This document shows positions 37,401 to 49,900 of a DNA stretch of 64,000 nt, piece after piece. Source of the stretch: Lingula anatina (lineage: Eukaryota; Brachiopoda; Lingulata; Lingulida; Lingulidae). Every line of letters starts with the position of its first letter. Within the stretch, counting starts at the first letter, position 1. Below the pieces are notes generated by a model, which worked only from the letters and a program-made list of their open reading frames with translations, ran no database searches and was not told where the DNA came from. The position numbers were made by a program, and so were the translations under genes. The stretch is from positions 1-64,000 of the forward strand of contig NW_019775848.1 of the NCBI RefSeq assembly GCF_001039355.2, read 5' to 3'.

Positions 37401-40400
37401 TGTGCAGGGCAGATTCACGCACAAGAATATATCATTAAATTACAATACGATCAGCGGCCATGGAAATGATGGATCGAGTTCTTCGCTGATCAGTAGTCTC
37501 GAGGTCCCGTCTGGACACTGGGCACTTATCGGTTATTCTGAAAGATTCGGGGACTGTCAGGTCCCCTGGTGAACGCTGATTACACGGCTTAATTAGACCT
37601 TTTGACAAATGTACCTACCAACAGCCGTACATGTATTATAGGACTCTGGTACCTTGGGACAACTATATGAAGTAAGAGTTTAGCCATGGATTTGTGATGT
37701 TATTCCAATGGGTTTGAATCTTTAGAGACAGAACAATATAGATGAAGACAGTTACTTCCTTTTTTATATTCAGTGATAATTTTTTAACCCCGGCTTTTAT
37801 TTTTTTGACGTGCCATTTTGAAGCTACCTTGCATAGCATCAAAGTATTGTTATGATAAAATGACAGCGCCTTAGCCGACCGAAAAATTTCGATCGATTAA
37901 ATTTCCAAAACTATATATAATGAAATATTTTTCGGGTATGTTGTTCTTGTCTTAAAGTCTGTACATTTTAAGTAGGCAGTGCGTTGCTGTAAGTCAAAAA
38001 TTTTTTTAAAGTAAAACCATAGTGATTTGTTTTTATTCGAAATTCAGTCATTTTACATTATATTTCCACATGTAAATTCTGCGTTACATACATGTTAGTT
38101 CCTTAGTGGGATGGAACAGGAAAACGATATAAGGTATCATCTGTCCGCGTTAGGGTAGGCCTACTTCTCCTGTAATACAAGAATAACGTATTTTCAACAA
38201 AACGCGTGAGCTTAAGCCGCTCATGACATTTCCCAAAATTCGAACAAGACCCTCTGATTTTGTACCCCTAGGATGAGTTAGGTATAGCATGGTGAGAGTA
38301 CCTCAAAATGAATGGCAAAAGAGCAGAGAGTCTACCATTTGAATACAGACTCCCGGGGCACCGTTTTGTCTAATAAAAACGAAAACTTGATTTAATACGA
38401 ACACCGTTGGTAAAATGACTACCGGCCTGCCTACTAAACAGTATTAGGCACCTATTACTGCTTCAACCCCGTAAGCTCAGGTTGGAACCTTTCCGGGGTT
38501 GCAGAGCATAAACAACCGCATTTTTTTTTCTTTTGCCTGCCAGTGCCGACTAACAATATCTACAGGTGCTCGGTGATTACTCCTATATGGGAGGCCACTT
38601 CGGTTTCAGTGAAGGTACGGATAGCGTCAGACAATCGATACTATAATTACGCTGCCATGCAGAGGAGTTGGTGCCTTTGGCAAGGTTAAGTGAAAGGTGT
38701 ACTGTAGGCTTCATTTGGTTTTCACCAGCCCTCAACAGGTGATACCAGTTTGAGAAATGCATGATAGAACATTTTAGATCTGATATCAATTGAAGGGATA
38801 ACAACTCTTCATATGAGATTCAAAATTCCACAAAAAATACATTGTAAACAACACACAGAAATATTTTAAATTTTATTTTACCACCAAAACTGCGGTTATT
38901 GCAATTGTTCCCAAATCTGTGCTTGCCTTTGGACCATGTGAATAGATGACTTCCCTCTGTAATTATCCCTTGAGAGGTTATTGCAGAATAAAAAACGTTT
39001 ATGGCACTTTTCCCGCCAAAATGAAGAGTTGTTATCCTTTTAAAGTCAGATTTCGATAAAAATGTGCGAACAATGGACATGGCAATGGGAAACACTACTC
39101 AAGGATAAGAATATAAAATTAACCAAATCTCGAGAGAAAAGCGTTGATTGTTAATAAATCATATATATGTGACACAAAGGCACACATATTCTTTGCGTTG
39201 AATCGCAATAATAGAAATTCCCTACGACACTTGGCCTCAAGATTTTCTCCCAGGGTGATGTTGCAAACTTTAAAAAAAGATTCATCATTAATGAACATGA
39301 ACATAAAATGTACATTTTTAATTGATCAATTTACCGCCCCATACATTGTACTCGTAGGTAATCCTTTTTTTCAATGTTACTCCTACTAATCGCAACAGTA
39401 TGGCGGAGTCAGCACCGTGTGATTTTAAGGTATATTTGGAGGATACATGTATAAACATGGGTAAAATCCCAATATCCCGCTGTCTTGAAAAGAACTATAC
39501 ATATGTATATAAATAATATCAGGTTTGCCATGGTGCCCCTGTTGCAGTGCACTTATTTAGAGCAGCTGGCAAATGTATCCCAGATCTTTCCAAGCCATAT
39601 TCGCATCATACTTCAACATGTATAAACAAATCTTTTACAGTCGTGGTTTGTTACCGTATATTTTGTATTCTGTTATTCCAAAAGCCTCCAATTACCCTTC
39701 ACACATATCACTCTACGGCGGTGAATAACTTCTTGGATTACAGACCTAACACACAGACTTGTTTTGACGGAAATCTTTATTTTGGCAGCCTGGAGTTCAA
39801 AGGCACCGAGCAATGATATCTGCTCTTTGCTAATTGTGTTAAAAGATTTCTGGTTTTCGTGGAGTTTGGAGGTTCTGTTGTTTCCACAGGATATATTTAA
39901 ATGATGTCTTGATGATTCTTTAGGGTATTATATATCTTAAGGACATGTGCTTTTAAAGTGTCTCCCCTAAACCTGCGCGGCCTTCATACATTGAGTGCGA
40001 AGTGCTTTGCATACTAGCCTAATTTTCCATCCCTTGAATGAAAAGCCGCCCATTTTCATACTCGCGTGTCATTTCATCTGTTTCACCAAGACACAAGTTT
40101 CAATCGCTTTCAAATGCACCACTATACAAATGCTTTTAAGTTGTCAGATAAAGCAATCACCTGGTGCGTAGAAACGGCTACGGTTACTTTATCACTCACT
40201 TTTCATCTGTTGCAAGACATGTGCGCCTTTTTCATGTTAGATAGGTTTCATTTATGAAAACCAGTAAGATTCCAGCGCCATAATCCGATACTGTTGGAAA
40301 AACCAGGCAGGTGAAACCAAACTGATATAAAACGGCGTTGAAGCGAAAGAATTTTAAACATGATATATGCACCTGTGAGGGGAGGTAAACTTTAATGCTT

Positions 40401-42481
40401 TCACCTTAATACTGGAATTATACATTTGAGAGATCGCTTTTTTCATAATAACTTTGACATTAAAAGGTATTTATGGCTATAAAGGTAATTATACATGTAG
40501 TTCCACAAGTTGGAGGCATGTTTGGGGAATGCGATTTGCAGTGCTATCTGGGAGATAACAATAATAATTTGATGGAATCATTGTCACATATTCCGTAATA
40601 TACATGCAATTAAATGTGCTTCATGACAATAAAATGCAAATTGGTTCATGGATATTTACGTTGTGAAACGGCTTACTGATAACTTTGAACGTACCTTAAG
40701 CTGTCATGATTGGTGTTGTGCAATTTAGGAAGAATTTAAATAGAAACTGTTTTTAGAACATAAGCACCAAGTACATGTATTCTGTGTCAGTAATAGTAAT
40801 CGAGACAACATTTGACGAATAAGCCTTAGATGAATAGATGTTGACTTATTTTGTTTGCTGCAAAGCTTGCTCTCCAGTAAACAAAAGAATGCTGGAGAGC
40901 AAACTCTTCAGCAAAGAAAAGAAGTCACAAAAGTTGCAAAAGCTGCAAAAGTCTTATTTCTCAGGGTTAAGAGAAGACAATAAAATGGTGCGTTACAGAT
41001 TGCACAAAAAGACGAAAAAATCAAAAGCTCTACCACAGGTGTTTTGGGCATATAGCCAATGTTCTGCAATCTTGGAAGTAAGGAGTCAAAGAGTCTAGTA
41101 TGAAGGCAAGTTGTTTCCGCCTTCCTTCTCAGATGAGCTTAGATGTACATTAAGTCGGTTGTCGTTTAGGACATCAATCATATTTCACAATGTGCTAAAA
41201 ATTATGTATGTACCTCGCACCTGGTACAATTAAGATAACAAATAGGGATAAGAAAGATCCGCAGGCCCAGATCTCGGAACAATCGATAATCTGAAACAAA
41301 CCCCTTATTTCCGTTGTCATAAATTAACAGATCCTCAATCCACAACGTGTGGCAAATGCATTAAAATGTCAGTTTCATGTCCAATATCCATTCATCTACC
41401 TGGATATTTTGTGTAAGTACTCATGGTTGATTCAATACATATCCAATAATGGTTATATAGGCCTACACGGTTTTAGCACTTCAGTAAAATGCTGTCGAAA
41501 AAAAAAAAATAATGATGCACAAACTGTTATGGGGTTTGCACTTAGCTTTTGACTTTGACTAAAACCAATAAATTTCGTTATCTACACGCCATCAGCCTTT
41601 CAGTAAAACGCATGTCGAAAAAGCAAAAAGAATAAATGATTAATGAACTATTATGGAGTATGCACTTTGCTTTTATTTATGACTAAACCCAATGAATTTC
41701 ACCTCTAGAAAGTGAAAAAAAATCGATATAATTTTTGTCATCTCGAATGTCCAAAATATGAGTAGAATTCTAGTTAACATGAAAAGTCTGATTTCGTAGG
41801 AAATGCTTCTGTACATGTAGCCTTGTGTGTTGTAGATCTGAAGGTCAAGTGGCACTATACACTTTAGGGTTATTATATCCAATCAACCACCTGAATGTAA
41901 AACGTCCGAAACATGGGCAGGCCATGAAGAGGCCAAAGAAATTTGGGAAAAGACATAAGTGGCTTCAAGTGGCAACAGTAAAACAGGGTCAAATAACATA
42001 CTAATCGTTATGCTTGATATTATCTTTTTTTCCGATACACCGAGGAATCCTGCGGAATTCTACGTTTCCGTATTCATACAGGTACAGGACGTTCTGTAGT
42101 AGACCAAACAATCCAATTGTGAATATTTTTTCTTTCTCTTTTGTAAAATCTTTCTAAGGATAGAAAACTAAAGCACTTTGGAAAACGACATATTCAACGA
42201 ACACTCTATACAAAACACAATTTAAAAAAGGGGCATGCCCCATAATTACCGAATAAACTGCCCGTAGGTACGTTGCTTTCCCAATAGCAAAACCGCCATA
42301 TTCCAAGGTGAGCACCAAGGATGAACATCCCACTCGTGTTCACTCCATTTGGCGTGTCTATGATCGCCCAATAATCAGTAGTAATCGACACAATGTAGAA
42401 AATAAAAGCTAACAGCGTTATGAAGCATGTAATTATGAGGATCCGACGTTCAAGGATCGGTCTCGCGTCCGAAGTTGCCAT
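34474..42481 (-). CDS. CACNG/claudin-superfamily four-helix membrane protein C, 236 aa
   Basis: Exons in transcript order: 42250-42481, 36192-36284, 35692-35829, 34474-34721 (232, 93, 138, 248 bp; all introns phase 1, as in the two neighbours). TM1 is followed by SITTDYWAII and HLGIWRFC. Exon 2 contributes KLCRYVHLFTSAEDVM. Exon 3 has TM2 (SIIGLGLILLGHLF) and starts TM3. Exon 4 ends TM3, supplies an external loop, VWGYSIYLSW leading into TM4, and a basic tail (CSKKRKGEH). The tail then turns acidic (SEEEALENE) and ends HLGRI. The first extracellular loop is shorter than in A and B and lacks most of their glycosylation sites. Intron 1 is nearly 6 kb and holds a MITE copy. Membership of the claudin/PMP22/CACNG superfamily is firm; the gamma-subunit subfamily is likely by gene structure and proximity, but not proven. 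Confidence 0.85.
38792..39041. mobile_element. MITE-like element, AAGGGATAA family, copy 3
   Basis: Left end GAAGGGATAACAACTCTTC at 38792-38810. The right end at 39021-39041 is its near-perfect inverse. It is 250 bp, non-coding, inside intron 1 of CACNG-like gene C. Confidence 0.8.
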
Positions 42482-45400
42482 CTTTGCCGTTGTTTCTATC
42501 CTGATGGTTTATGCTTCTGCAACGACTTCCACACAGGTTTATTTACGGACATGCTCCCATAATTTTCAGCGTTCCCTTATATTTACACACACACCGTGGT
42601 AGCTCTCCGGGCACTTGCTTCTTGTCGGTTCCGAAATGTCTCAGAAATGGTTTCTAATTATGCCAGAACAAAGTTTGTCCTTGGCCTTTAGCTTAGTGCG
42701 TAATCCCTCTTACACAGGCAATCACTCCCACTCCCTCCTTCAAATTATGATCACTCTTCATCCTAAGTCGATTGCACGTTTAATATGTAAATAGCACTTA
42801 TGCCGACACGTGCTGTAGATTGCCTACAGCCGTTCTCCCGAAAATCATCGACGCCAAAACGCATCATCTGCGTTATGAGTAAAGTTTGTTAGTCACAGTT
42901 GCAGTACCGGTAAATGTTAAACACAAATGATTAAACTCACGTTCAGAGCAAGAGTGAGAACTTCAGGTTACTAAAATTGCTTGCAGGGAAAGTGCAGGTG
43001 AAGTTGAAACACTTGAACCATTTTTCCTAATTTTCGATTTTTCTTGCTTTCCACCGCATGATGTCAGATTTTAACGTCTCCTCCCCCTAGGAGATCATTT
43101 AACAAATTAAGCCATCCACAATATGCTTGCCATCCACTGTCAGAACCCTAGAGTCTCACAACATCGATACTTTCTATGTGTAGTTCACAATAAAATCTTG
43201 CAAACATTGTATGAGAGCCTAGACAATAAACTCAAAAGAGCGTAATGCTCGGATCAACTTGGCCTTGCTCGTGTCATTTATTTGCATAAAAATCAAGATA
43301 GCATGTGCAAATATATGCATTAAAAGTCAGTGAGAGGGAGTACATTTTTATTGGTGTTTCAGAAAACCATTTGCAAGGTGGATCACCGATGAGAAACAGT
43401 AATTGCATTTTTTTTTCTAAATCATCTAAAAAGCAAAACAACTGTTTATAACGTAAATGTGACGTCTACGAGGGATGCTAAGAAAATGATTAATTAGCAA
43501 ATGAAGAATTGCAACACAATCAAGTGCTATGTATCTCGTCTCTCAACCGCCAATAATATTACTGTGTATACGTGGAAGGAAACTGTGCCCAAGAGGAAAG
43601 CACCTGGAAATGTATGCCCTTGGGAATGCATGGTCCTGGGCCACGCTCTCACTGGTCTCTGGAGGACATGAATTACTTCTCTTTGGTATTCAATGTAATC
43701 TTCATTCTAGATATTCGGTATAAATACATACGTGTTTACATGCATACGCCTTGATCGGTGAATAATTGTAGCCTTTCTTCCGTTGAAATTGTTTGTGTGT
43801 CTTCACTCGAGTCAAATATAGATCCCAGAGAAGAGTCATCAGCCGCCTGAAATGACAAATCATTCAACAGTCAAACAGTGATCCACCCTTAAGCTTTGTT
43901 CATTCGATGGCCCCTTGCTGGATAGATTTTACTTCAAACGGGCGCTTCAAAACATTTTGTACAAATCCATAAAGATAAGGCATTCTCTTCCCCCTCCCCC
44001 CTTTGACCACGCCCTCTGGGACATAGAGCCATCATCAAATTGCAATTGCCGCCAGGACCTGGTATATATCTTTAATTATGAAAATCCCACATGACTTGCT
44101 TGCAAAAGATTGATCGTAAAGTGGCAGTACAGAGCATTTGTAAAGATTGATTTACGGTTTCACTTAATTAGGCTGTCAGAGGTTGAAAGAGACGCAGCAA
44201 ACTACCTTATTCCAGGGGTCCCATGCGCTGCCGGTGTGGCAGGAACGGTAGTTCGATGGAGCAGGAGACCGATTTATGGATTAGATGCGTAAAACGACAT
44301 GAAGGCATTCAGAAATACGTTTTACTTACACTAGTCTTTATTCAGTTGATCGAATATATTTTAAAATTAGTTAAAAAGTTAAAAGGTTAAAACACCGACT
44401 AACAAACATTTCATTTTTATACTTTTATGATACCAATTGTACTTTTTTTATAGATGGATTTTTGATAAAGCATGCAGAAGTCATATTTGATTGCACCAAT
44501 CAATAAAGTGCCACATTGTGCTTAGCTCTTATGCTACAATGTGCTGAGCACCTGATGCATCTCTCATCCACGTGGCTCCCCTTGAAGGGTGCTGAAGTTA
44601 ATGTCCAGTTTCCAGTTTTGTTTTTTGAGAAAAAAAATCAGGCAACCAGGAACTAGTGTCGTTTTTCAAAAACGATTTTGTCAATAAGAAACTATTATCG
44701 TTTTTGAGGGCGTAGACAAGAGTGGACGGAGGGAGAGACCGGTGATCAGAATGTGTGTAAGGCAGTTAATAAGGCGTTTTGGGCAAAGGGTGACAATATC
44801 CTGAAGGGTTGTGTATGTATATTTTAACCATTCTTTATAGCTTCAATTACTTATCAGTTCAATACATTCTAAATACACTAGATGCAAACATTACGAAATA
44901 CACACAGAAGTACGTAACAAATAAAAACTCTTCTGTCACAAATATAGAAGTTGTAATGGATGTTTTATTTCATACTTAGATTTTTATAATCAGTAAGGTA
45001 CTGAAGTAACTATTTACAGGGATTTAATGACTGCTAGATACAAGGAAAATGTTGATAAAATATCAACCATATAAACATGTCTTCTTCAATTCAATATGCT
45101 TCAGAATTTACAAAAATAATATTGCACTACAGAAAAAGTTAAGTTTATCTATCTTATATTTTATTTTGGCAATTAACACATAACTTTAAATATACAGATA
45201 AAATTCTGATATTATTTCAAGTTAAAAACTCCTAAAACAGAGAAAGTGTACTTTCATATTTAGCACCAAAATAACCATTTGTCGAGGTCGCATCAGTACA
45301 TGATCCTATTTACATCCAGCTAATATTGTATGATACAGGCAATATTTATTCAAACAATATTAAGTTTCCCAGTCAGTGGTAGTTCATGATTTTTCCACTA

Positions 45401-46510
45401 ATAATCCTAATTAAAAATTTGAGATTCCAATAAATAAAATTGACACCATTGTTTCAAACCGATCTCAAGGCACACTTCTTGTTCACAGAACAATATTACT
45501 GGTACTATGATAGAGTCACAAGTATGTGCTCTATGGTGCCCATATGCATTGATAATTTAGTTGCTATTGCACTTGTAATATATATCACCCCCCCCCCCCC
45601 CCCAACAACCAAGATTTTAAATATTCTGTTCAGTGAAAACGTCCTCCTGCAAAGTCAAAGTTCATAAGTACTAGTGCATTGTGCCTTTTTTAATTTTACA
45701 AAGATGAACATTTCTATGTGTTATTTCATGATTAATCTGCATTTCTTAACATCTGAAAATTCATAACATCCTCAATATGGCACCTGTCAAAGTTTGTCAT
45801 TACCAGTTGTTTACTCCAAAGTAGGGAGTATGTGTCAGTGGAAAATGGACATGTATCAACATATAGGTTGGTCATTTAACAACCATAACAGCAAGGCCGG
45901 AATGCCAAAACCATATTAAAACCATTATAATGCACTAATACTCAATCTAACTTTAAAATGTATTCTCCATTTTGTTTTTGACTGATGATAGATGCATCAT
46001 AAAGATGCCAACAATTAATCTTATAGCACAATTTGTGATATATTGTAATAAGAACTTTCCAGATATCTATCTGACTACAGAATTGTTCTTTTCTCTGATG
46101 CTCAAAAAGCAAATAATTTGCTTTTTTAGTTACTACATTTTTCATAGCACTGTTGACATTTTTTTTCTTTGGTTGGTAAAATGTTTATCCTTTGGTTCAT
46201 TAGTAAAGATTGAAAAAACTTCTGTTGTACTTTGGTTCATATGACATTTTTCTTTGGTTTCTTTGTCTAATACATGACTTAATAATATAAATATAATTTT
46301 TTAAAAACAGTCTATGGCATCTCTCAATCTACATTTAAACACTGAAAGCAATAATCTTTCAAATCTGACAAGTTTTGACAAGTCATTGGTCAGTTTATCT
46401 CTGAAGGGTAAACCAAGTGATAAGGATATCCCCTTCCCCCTCTTTGGTCAGTTTATCTCTGAAGACTAAACCCAGTGATGTGGATGTCTCCTTTCCCCTG
46501 ATTGGTCAGT
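42482..46510. other. Intergenic region between CACNG-like gene C and KIF19
   Basis: No firmly supported gene. A 36-codon acidic reading frame behind a good acceptor occurs at 43736-43846 on the minus strand (see findings). CpG content drops sharply near 44.75 kb. The KIF19 3' untranslated region should occupy the right end, including two extra tandem copies of the last coding segment. A C16 tract is near 45590. Confidence 0.55.
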
Positions 46511-46559
46511 TTATCTCTGAAGACTAAACCCAGTGATGTGGATGTCCCCTTTCCTGTAG
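46386..46559. repeat. Three tandem 58-bp units spanning the KIF19 stop codon
   Basis: Units begin at 46386, 46444 and 46502, each with TTGGTCAGTTTATCTCTGAAG. Read on the minus strand, the unit nearest the gene encodes [13 protein letters not shown] then stop at 46511-46513. The next unit would encode the same residues and stop (46453-46455), and the last a diverged version (46395-46397). The 58-bp period is not a multiple of three, so the extra copies are not read in frame and fall in the 3' untranslated region. Confidence 0.9.
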
Positions 46560-46863
46560 TTGGCTGGAATGGTTGGAGGGGGTTTCTTATCCCTTTGTCC
46601 TGGTGTGCTGACAGCAGGAGAGTGAGACAATGGCAGGTTGGAGTTGAACACTAAAACATATTGACATTAATTTTCTTTAACGCACACACACACATGCACA
46701 TGTTTAACCTACCTAACGTCTGCATAGTTCAATATCTAATTGTTTATTCCTTATATCCATACCATGTATTCAATAATTAAAAAGAAAATTCTGAAAATTG
46801 GTTGAATTACTGGCGACTTTTGATAGTTAAAAAGATGACATAGATCCTATAAAATACACGCGT

Positions 46864-46900
<37 letters not shown>

Positions 46901-49900
46901 ATCTCTCTCTCTCTCTGACTTTCTCTGTGCACTTGTCCTCACCTCTCATCTTTTTCTGTACAGTGAGTCCCTTTCCCTTCTCTGGGGCAATCTGGTACAC
47001 AGTGCTGGATGATGTGCTGACGGGGGTCAATTCACGCAGCTCACCCTGACCTGAAGTTAATACCATTACAACTCTTAGACTGGGTTCCCATAAACTTCAT
47101 GTACTACTAGTACTAGCAGGATCGATCTAACTCCCAGGGGATTCTCACCAAATTGTTTTCAGTTTAAGGGGGTTAAATGTCTGTCACTCCCACTGAAGCT
47201 GCTAGGGGTAATTTACTTTTGTGTGCGCTTAAACTGAAAGCAATTTAGCGAGTTTCCCCTCGGAGATAGATGGATCCTGCTGGTAGTATAGGGTGATGGC
47301 AATGGCACTTTAGTCTCTTTCAGACTGGGAACATAAACAAGAATCTTATCTAGATAATCTCTGAATCAACCCTGATCTGCTTCGCTGTGGTCACTTTATG
47401 ACGGTTCGGGGTTGAAAGCTATGTTGGGTTCACAGCAATTAGTTAGTCTCAGTTAAGAAAGCTGATTGCAATCAGTTAAAGCACTATGAACATGTAGATC
47501 TGCTCAATCAAACTTAAACCAGAACTTATGGTGTACAAAATAAATATATGCAACAATGAATGTATAAAACCAAGTTAGCTTTAAAGCTAAAGTTGAACGT
47601 TTGAAGGTGCAAAAAGGGACTAATGCTACTTCAACATCATTTAATTTCAATTAACTACTGCCACTTCTCATCAGAATAAAATTTTGAAATTTTCAGTCTT
47701 ACCATTGACAGGGTGGTCAGTGGGAAATCGGACCCTGGACGTCCTCTGGGGCTCAAGATCGGCAAAGGTGGTGGACGTGGAGGCGCCTACTGGCTGTTTG
47801 TGATGACTGGGCCTCTTCTTTGTATGGACCTTCTTGGTCCCCACAGTAGAGAGGTTGGAGGTAGATCCCCTGGTCTCTTGGTGTTTTGGAGGGCCCGACT
47901 TGGCCAGCTGAAATTGATGAGACATCAGTATAATAACCCAACTGTATTTCATTCATTCATTGATTGATAAATTGATAAATTTCAAAGATGCTATTATCAT
48001 GTACAAATAACATCAATTTGCTTTGGATAATAGATAAATAAATAAGAAAATTAATGGAACATTGAGTTTTATTTTTCCTGGTGTATAAACTTGGAATATT
48101 TTTTCCCCTAAATACAGCAGAAAACAATCACGTGTAATATATCTATATATATATTATGAACTGACATATCAAAAGACAACATATTTGGACATACATAATT
48201 ATGGACACAACTGTGATTAAAAATATCCACAAAAATGTTAGTATTAAATCATGTCTTGTGATAAGCATATTGTAAGGAGTAAAATAACTCTGTAATAAAA
48301 GCAGTTATATTCTAAACATCCTGCTACGCGAGTCTAACAAACTGACTATAAGCAAATTAAAGCTCAGCCTGGCAATATTAGAGGTAAAAACGAAAAGGAC
48401 CATATGTCCTTCTAATTCCATTTTTTTTTCACTCATGCTGACAGAAAAAAACAAATAAACAGTTAAAACATACACAATGACACACACAAGCTACAACATT
48501 CCATAAAATAGACAAAGCTATCTCAGCAACTGTTAGTGGTTTCCATTCCTTCTACCATATCTAATAAATGCATTAAGCCCCTGCCAACATTTTAGCTGAA
48601 AATTATGCAAAGCATGCTATAAAGCTGTGTACCTGTTTAAAATATTCTTCGGCAGTGAGAAGCTGTAAAACAAAATTGCAGGCATGTGCACTGGTTTCTT
48701 ACAGTGTATAATATTTATAACATGTTTTGGTATATTCTGAAGCAAGCATATATCTCAAATTATTTTTGTTAGATATCTGCTATTTACTACAAAAATGCTT
48801 TCCATGAAATAAGTATTTTTAAAATTAGGTTAAATAATGTAAGTAACAAATAAATGTAAGCTTGAGGTTAGAACAATTGCTGCCCCCCCCCCCCAAAAAA
48901 AAAAAAAAAAAGAAAGCACTTTTAATACTAATATATTAATTAAAGCAGTGAAAGTAGTCAGCAAAGCCAAATATAATCATAATTCTGTATTATTAAATCA
49001 AACATTTCTGTGAATTTGACAATTGATGAAAATGACAGAATGTCTTCTAGCTGGCTTCAGAATTTACACAGATGTAGTGGCACTTACTTAAAAAATGCTT
49101 AAATTTAAAAAAAATGTATATAAAAGTATAATGAGAATATGTATCAATGTGCCACTGATATATCCCAAACTTCGAATCACCTGTGTGCTCCCATTGGGAT
49201 TATCAGCTCTGGTCCTCCTCTTGTGATTATTGCCTCCCAGTTTACGAACCCCTTTCTTAGTTGCCACTTTGGTAGCACCACCAGTCACCCTTGCTGCGCC
49301 ACTCTTTTCAACATTGACACCGCTGCTTTTCTTGTCCAAAGTCAACACTGATGTGGAGTCATCATCCATGTGCTGAACAGTAAGAATGGATCCATATTTG
49401 TTGTCATGTTTTGCCAGTCGACTGGGAGTGAGGTAGGATTCAGAGTCTGGCAGCTGCTCTATTTGCAAAGAATTCATGGAAACAAAAGTCTTGTTGATCT
49501 CTCTGTCATACACACTAAGCCTCTCCAATGTATTCAAGGCATCCATCTGGGCTTTAGTCCTTTTCCTTGCTGCCAATGCAGCAATGTTCCTCGTTTTAGA
49601 CTGAATTTCTACTTTGTTTAAAGAACTGTCAGAATTTCGTCCACTTAGTTTAGGAACTGAGTTTGTTCTAGTCACAGCATTTGATGCAAAATCTTTTGTG
49701 TCCATTATGGAGATATCATCCTCTTCTGTAGTGCTGTCTTTGCGTCTGAAAATAAGTACAAAAACATTATCAGCTATGGCACTATTTATTAGCCAAATAT
49801 AAAATATCTTTATAAATGGACCAGTTACAATGAAGCATCGTTTATCAAAATCTAATCAACATATTAATGATTCAGAATAAATAATACAAAATGAAATAAT

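Noticed and set aside
40838-41098. 86-codon basic ORF in intron 1 of CACNG-like gene C
   Set aside because: Low-complexity lysine-rich composition from A-rich DNA; no motif and no splice context.
49139-49802. Plus-strand ORFs opposite the large KIF19 exon
   Set aside because: They are antisense shadows of exon 49181-49745, which is joined in frame to its neighbours by canonical splice sites.
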